36,288 bases of DNA from assembly GCA_002706365.1 (NCBI GenBank), contig PALM01000002.1, forward strand, positions 33,828-70,115. Direction: 5' to 3'. Below are positions 33,010-36,288 of this stretch, piece after piece. Positions within the stretch are counted from its first letter, which is position 1, and each line of letters starts with the position of its first letter. The DNA is from Flavobacteriales bacterium (lineage in GTDB: Bacteria; Bacteroidota; Bacteroidia; Flavobacteriales_E; Vicingaceae). The notes beneath the pieces were generated by a model. That model had not been told where the DNA came from. It did no database searches and saw only the letters and a program-made list of their open reading frames with translations. Position numbers and translations under genes: made by a program.

Positions 33010-33546
33010 ATGAAAAATAAAATCAAGGATTTTTATTTAGCTAATAAGGAGGCAGTACTATTTGTACTAAAGCTTATCGGGCTATACCTAATCCTGCAAG
33101 GAATATATGATTATATCCTAACCCCTTACACAGCAATTGACAGCTGGCTGATCAACAGCATTATCGCTTCTTCTGAAAGCGGCCTCCAGGCCTTGGGCTA
33201 TGAGTTGATGCAAAACACCTATTACCAATACCACATGGGTATTGCCGGTACTTCCGGAGTGGTGATCGGGAATCCTTGTGATGGATTGAGCCTCTTTATT
33301 CTTTATACTGCGTTTGTGGTAGTGTTTAAGGGGAAGTGGTGGATGAAGCTTTTGTTCATTGTGCCAGGGATCTTATTGATCCACTTTTTGAACGTGGCCC
33401 GGGTGATGGGATTGGCGTTGATCGTGAAGTATTATCCTGATTCATTGGATTTTCATCATTCGTATACTTTTACGCTATTGGTATATACTATTATCTTCGC
33501 CCTTTGGATGATTAGAATCAAGTTCTACCAGAAACGAAAAGCGTAA
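33010..33546 (+). CDS. Exosortase family transpeptidase/protease (Bacteroidota type)
   Basis: The product is 178 residues with about five membrane helices. The exosortase/archaeosortase catalytic set is present: Cys C90 in IGNPCDGLSLF, Arg R131 in HFLNVARVMGLAL, and His H149/H150 in LDFHHSYTFTL, each at the periplasmic end of a helix in the usual order. Enzymes of this family cleave sorting-tail proteins at the inner membrane and are usually tied to polysaccharide loci. The likely substrate is the PID-CTERM protein encoded just upstream. The ATG at 33010 is chosen over TTG 33001 because a -7 box overlaps the latter. Which Xrt subfamily (XrtX is a candidate from memory) needs a profile search. 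Confidence 0.9.
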   Translation: MKNKIKDFYLANKEAVLFVLKLIGLYLILQGIYDYILTPYTAIDSWLINSIIASSESGLQALGYELMQNTYYQYHMGIAGTSGVVIGNPCDGLSLFILYTAFVVVFKGKWWMKLLFIVPGILLIHFLNVARVMGLALIVKYYPDSLDFHHSYTFTLLVYTIIFALWMIRIKFYQKRKA

Positions 33547-33569
33547 AATTTAACCATTTACCCCTATAC

Positions 33570-33680
33570 CACGGAGGCGCTTTGCTCCGCAAAGCTAAAA
33601 CAGAGCCCCGACCCAGTCAGGGTCATAGAGGCTCGAAAAGAGCATTTCATTCCAAAGTTCCGTCCTCATCTTGGTACTCA
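33570..33680. repeat. Composite intergenic repeat, copy 3, degenerate, before the exosortase relic
   Basis: CACGGAGG followed by a hairpin (GCTTTGC / GCAAAGC, 33579-33595), then ACAGAG, CAGGGTCATAGAGG and finally GTCCTCATCTTGG (33662-33674). These blocks occur in the same order as copy 2, with more substitutions. This repeat lies just before the decayed exosortase fragment, as copy 2 lies before the intact gene. Confidence 0.5.
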
Positions 33681-33709
33681 TTCCTAACTCTAAGTATTCT
33701 CAACTAAAA

Positions 33710-33817
33710 CTGTATTTTCATCATTCTTATACATTCACACTTTTCGTTTATACCAGTTATACAAGTATTTTGGGGATTTGGGTGATGAGAATAAAACTTT
33801 ATCAATCAAGGAAGCTT
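33710..33817 (+). pseudogene. Relic of a second exosortase gene (3' end only)
   Basis: In one frame this stretch reads LYFHHSYTFTLFVYT, then a four-residue insert, then ILGIWVMRIKLYQSRKL. About 22 of 33 alignable residues equal the last 33 of the intact exosortase just upstream, including the His-His-Ser-Tyr block. No counterpart of the Cys or Arg regions is present and no start codon fits, so it cannot encode an active enzyme. Nucleotide identity is partial (for example TTTTCATCATTC is exact), implying an old duplication. Its last bases overlap the 3' end of the opposing SGNH-type gene. Confidence 0.8.
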
Positions 33818-34690
33818 AGAGTCATGCCTCAAAACTCCTTCAATTTGTCTAGTAAAAAACTTTGCGCCATTGGAGTTTAAATGATCAAAGTCACGATAGT
33901 AAGTATTTGGGAAAATGGCGTTAGTACTATCGATGACACAGATACCAGCATCAGCAAAGTTTTTTTTCAAAGTAGAATATTTATCAATTATATGTTTCGG
34001 AATTCTTTTTAAATATTCTTTTCTAAGTGGTGTCCCAACAAGGATGATTTCTACCCTTTTGTTACTGCACATATTTATTATTGAATCTAGATAATTAACG
34101 CTTATCTCAGATATATCTAATTCTCTATCATTCTTAAAGTAGTGCCTATCTATAGTAGCGTTGAGTTCATCTGTGTTAAAGCCATTCTGCTCAAATTGCT
34201 TTACCTGATTACTTAAGAATTTATAGTGATTTTTATGAGGATATAAGAACTGATGTTTTAAAAATATTTCTAAATAATCTTTGTATGAATATTTTATTCC
34301 AGAAACCTTCTCAAAATAAACCAAAGGGTAGAGTCTCCTGAACATTTCGTCTGCATGCCGATTGCTAAATTTTTCATCATTATAAGCAGAAATATTATGG
34401 TAAGAAAACCCTAATAATAATGTATTAGGTTTTGCATATTCGAAAAGCTTTTTAGCTTTTAGATAAGTTATTGGATAGGGTTCTGCTGGTAATGCGTAAT
34501 TGACACTGCTTTCAATATATTTTGTATTTAATCCCTGCTCCATATGGGAGTCACCCATTATCATATATCTATGAGGGCTTATACTGGATAATTCAACTTT
34601 AATAATCAAAAAGTTAGTCAGTCCTATAAACAGACATGCTATTATCCAAAAGAATAGAAATTGAAATATGGCAGTGAGGAAGCTCTTCAT
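33806..34690 (-). CDS. Membrane-anchored SGNH-type protein, probable O-acetylation partner of the MBOAT
   Basis: The product is 294 residues with one N-terminal membrane helix (about 9-31). It then has MGDSHMEQGLN (catalytic Ser S48 in GDSH) and near the end YRDFDHLNSNGA, with D267 and H270 as the Asp-x-x-His pair of an SGNH hydrolase/acyltransferase. This arrangement is that of AlgX/AlgJ- or DltD-like proteins, which take acetyl groups passed across the membrane by an MBOAT protein and place them on a polysaccharide in the periplasm. It starts at the MBOAT stop (TAATG, 1-bp overlap). Its last 12 bp overlap the exosortase relic on the other strand. Confidence 0.82.
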   Translation of the reverse strand: MKSFLTAIFQFLFFWIIACLFIGLTNFLIIKVELSSISPHRYMIMGDSHMEQGLNTKYIESSVNYALPAEPYPITYLKAKKLFEYAKPNTLLLGFSYHNISAYNDEKFSNRHADEMFRRLYPLVYFEKVSGIKYSYKDYLEIFLKHQFLYPHKNHYKFLSNQVKQFEQNGFNTDELNATIDRHYFKNDRELDISEISVNYLDSIINMCSNKRVEIILVGTPLRKEYLKRIPKHIIDKYSTLKKNFADAGICVIDSTNAIFPNTYYRDFDHLNSNGAKFFTRQIEGVLRHDSKLP

Positions 34691-36138
34691 TAAAAATCAA
34701 AATAGATAAAATCTTGCTGTTTAGACACATACCAAAGGATACTTTGGAATATAAGAAAATACCAAACGAAACGAACAGCCCTGCTCTTAATCCCTTTTAT
34801 AATAACAAAAGAATATTGATGTCCTCTACCAAACCATTCTACAATAAAAAAAAATGACAGTAATGCAAAAACATACTTACCATCGATAAATACTTTCATT
34901 ATCGGAAAATATGATGCATTTAAATTAAATATAGAGGATAATATATAAAGTGAAAACTCAACACTCTCTGCCCTAAAAAACACCCAAGCGATTACCGTCA
35001 AGAAAAAAGTCAAACCCATTCCACCTAATTCTTTCAAAGATGGCAACATCCTGTTTTCAGCTATTACTCCCAGATGAGTTCTATTCTTATTGGCCAGCAA
35101 TAGTGGAAGAAAATATATGGCATTCAATACTCCCCAAACAATGAAAGTCCAATTGGCTCCGTGCCAAAAACCACTCACGATAAAGATGATGAAGGTATTA
35201 CGCACTTTCATCCACTTTCCTCCCCTACTTCCTCCTAAAGGGATGTATACATAGTCTCTGAACCAGGTGGATAATGAAATGTGCCACCTTCTCCAGAATT
35301 CAGCAATGTCTCTTGAAAAATATGGTGTGGCGAAGTTTTGCATCAACCTAAAACCAAACAGCTTGGCTGTTCCAATGGCAATGTCTGAATAACCGGAAAA
35401 ATCCCCATAGATCTGAAAGGCAAAAAATATAGCTCCGATCAATAAGGTACTGCCATTGTAATCTTGATAATTATTGAAGATCAGATTAGCGGTCTCAGCG
35501 CAATTGTCTGCGATCACCACTTTCTTGAATAAACCCCAAAGAATCTGTCGCATGCCATCCACGGCTTTGGCATAATCAAACTGACGCTTCTTGTAGAATT
35601 GGGGCAAGAGATTGGTGGCCCTTTCAATGGGACCGGCAACCAATTGAGGGAAGAAACTGACAAAAGCGGCAAAGGAGATAATGTCCTTGGTTGGCTCTAG
35701 TCGTTTCTTATACACATCAATGGCGTAACTCAAGGTTTGGAAGGTGTAGAAGCTAATTCCTACCGGCAGTATGATATTCATACTATAGCCCTTGAAATGG
35801 TATCCCAGCAATGAAAAGGCATCAACGAAGCTTTCCTGAAAGAAATTGAAGTATTTGAAGAAACCTAAGAATCCAAGGTTGACCAGAATACTGGTCCATA
35901 ATAGGACCTTTCTTCTCTTTTGATTATCGGTCTTACCTAATTGATTCCCTACCCAGAAATCAACAAAGGTGCTGAAGGCGATCAGGGAGAGGAATCTCCA
36001 ATCCCACCAACCGTAAAAGACGTAGCTGGCTACAACAATGAGGGCATTCTGCGCCTTTAAGCTATGCTTGAAGACAAACCAATAGAGGAAGAATACTATT
36101 GGTAGAAATAGCGCAAAATCAAGTGAGTTGAATAGCAT
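34690..36138 (-). CDS. AlgI-like MBOAT family O-acyltransferase
   Basis: The product is 482 residues with about eleven membrane helices. It begins MLFNSLDFALFLPIVFFLYW, the usual AlgI/DltB-like start. It has ILPVGISFYTFQTLSYAIDVY (124-144), FFPQLVAGPIERA (162-174) and FWRRWHISLSTWFRDYVYIPLGG (281-303, split by the family's conserved WH), and the catalytic His H326 in SGFWHGANW. These enzymes move acetyl groups from a cytoplasmic donor through the inner membrane. It is cotranscribed with the SGNH-type gene. Together they probably O-acetylate the exported polysaccharide in the periplasm, in addition to the cytoplasmic WcaF-like enzyme. Confidence 0.93.
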   Translation of the reverse strand: MLFNSLDFALFLPIVFFLYWFVFKHSLKAQNALIVVASYVFYGWWDWRFLSLIAFSTFVDFWVGNQLGKTDNQKRRKVLLWTSILVNLGFLGFFKYFNFFQESFVDAFSLLGYHFKGYSMNIILPVGISFYTFQTLSYAIDVYKKRLEPTKDIISFAAFVSFFPQLVAGPIERATNLLPQFYKKRQFDYAKAVDGMRQILWGLFKKVVIADNCAETANLIFNNYQDYNGSTLLIGAIFFAFQIYGDFSGYSDIAIGTAKLFGFRLMQNFATPYFSRDIAEFWRRWHISLSTWFRDYVYIPLGGSRGGKWMKVRNTFIIFIVSGFWHGANWTFIVWGVLNAIYFLPLLLANKNRTHLGVIAENRMLPSLKELGGMGLTFFLTVIAWVFFRAESVEFSLYILSSIFNLNASYFPIMKVFIDGKYVFALLSFFFIVEWFGRGHQYSFVIIKGIKSRAVRFVWYFLIFQSILWYVSKQQDFIYFDF

Positions 36139-36213
36139 AGTTGGAATTCAGCTGCGAAGATAATATCGCTTCGCTTAATTACGAATTTTCAATCATTACT
36201 GTCCGGGAAAAAA

Positions 36214-36239
36214 GTGAGAGGAAATAAATTTCCTCCCAC
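36214..36239 (-). terminator. Strong hairpin followed by T-run on the - strand
   Basis: GTGaGAGGAAAT / ATTTCCTCcCAC arms (12 bp, one mismatch, two-base loop) are followed on the - strand by TTTTTT. This fits a rho-independent terminator for a leftward gene lying beyond the right edge of the window, or a boundary element before the MBOAT operon. Confidence 0.55.
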
Positions 36240-36288
36240 CGAATGATGATATTTGGTTTACCACAACTAAATTCATCATGAGCAAAGA

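Noticed and set aside
33671-33880. 69-residue ORF read as an intact small protein
   Set aside because: Only 33710-33817 matches the exosortase C-terminus; the rest is spacer before it and antisense SGNH-gene sequence after it. Listed as a relic, not a gene.
36278-36288. ATG AGC AAA at the right edge as start of a + strand gene
   Set aside because: Only three codons are visible and there is no clear promoter or ribosome-binding site; cannot be supported.

Overview
The window looks like a chromosomal segment of a marine-type Bacteroidota, most likely order Cytophagales. The main clues are two tandem DUF6089-type outer-membrane proteins, a type IX secretion (T9SS) C-terminal sorting domain, a short protein with a PID-CTERM-like sorting tail beside an exosortase, candidate TAnnTTTG -7 promoter boxes, AT-rich coding DNA, and intergenic repeats of a kind common in this group. 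No rRNA, tRNA, CRISPR array or transposase gene was seen.

Layout. (1) 1-1.9 kb: two paralogous beta-barrel outer-membrane proteins on the + strand; the first is cut by the window edge. (2) 1.97-28.2 kb: a large surface-polysaccharide locus, almost all on the - strand. From promoter-proximal to distal it encodes a Wzc-type tyrosine autokinase/co-polymerase, a PLP sugar aminotransferase, a WbqC-like protein, a methyltransferase, a sulfotransferase and a GT2 glycosyltransferase. A small + strand island follows (GNAT acetyltransferase plus NodB-type deacetylase). The - strand then resumes with a Wzx flippase, a sulfotransferase, seven further glycosyltransferases interspersed with two more sulfotransferases, a Wzy-like polymerase, another glycosyltransferase, a methyltransferase, another glycosyltransferase, a WcaF-like O-acetyltransferase and a terminal GT2. 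In total there are eleven glycosyltransferases, four sulfotransferases and several acetyl/methyl/amino modifying enzymes, which suggests a heavily decorated, probably sulfated, Wzx/Wzy-type exopolysaccharide or capsule. Wza and the initiating phosphoglycosyl transferase are not in the window. Many genes overlap by 1-23 bp, as expected for long operons.

(3) 28.4-33.8 kb: a + strand protein-sorting region. A 1005-residue secreted LamG-like protein with a T9SS sorting domain is followed 28 bp later by a 74-residue protein whose tail (PIDGG, short hydrophobic segment, Lys-Lys) looks like a PID-CTERM exosortase substrate. A four-helix membrane protein and a 178-residue exosortase with the expected Cys/Arg/His residues follow. 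The intergenic DNA here is crowded: three copies of a composite repeat, a 402-bp element with perfect 16-bp terminal inverted repeats, and a decayed second copy of the exosortase 3' end. (4) 33.8-36.1 kb: a - strand pair, an SGNH-type membrane protein and an AlgI-like MBOAT O-acyltransferase, which probably O-acetylate an exported polysaccharide.

Working model (inference): the - strand genes make, modify, polymerise and control the length of a sulfated and acetylated polysaccharide; the exosortase system processes a tiny Pro/Gly-rich envelope peptide encoded beside the T9SS surface protein, plausibly linking protein sorting to the glycan-coated surface.
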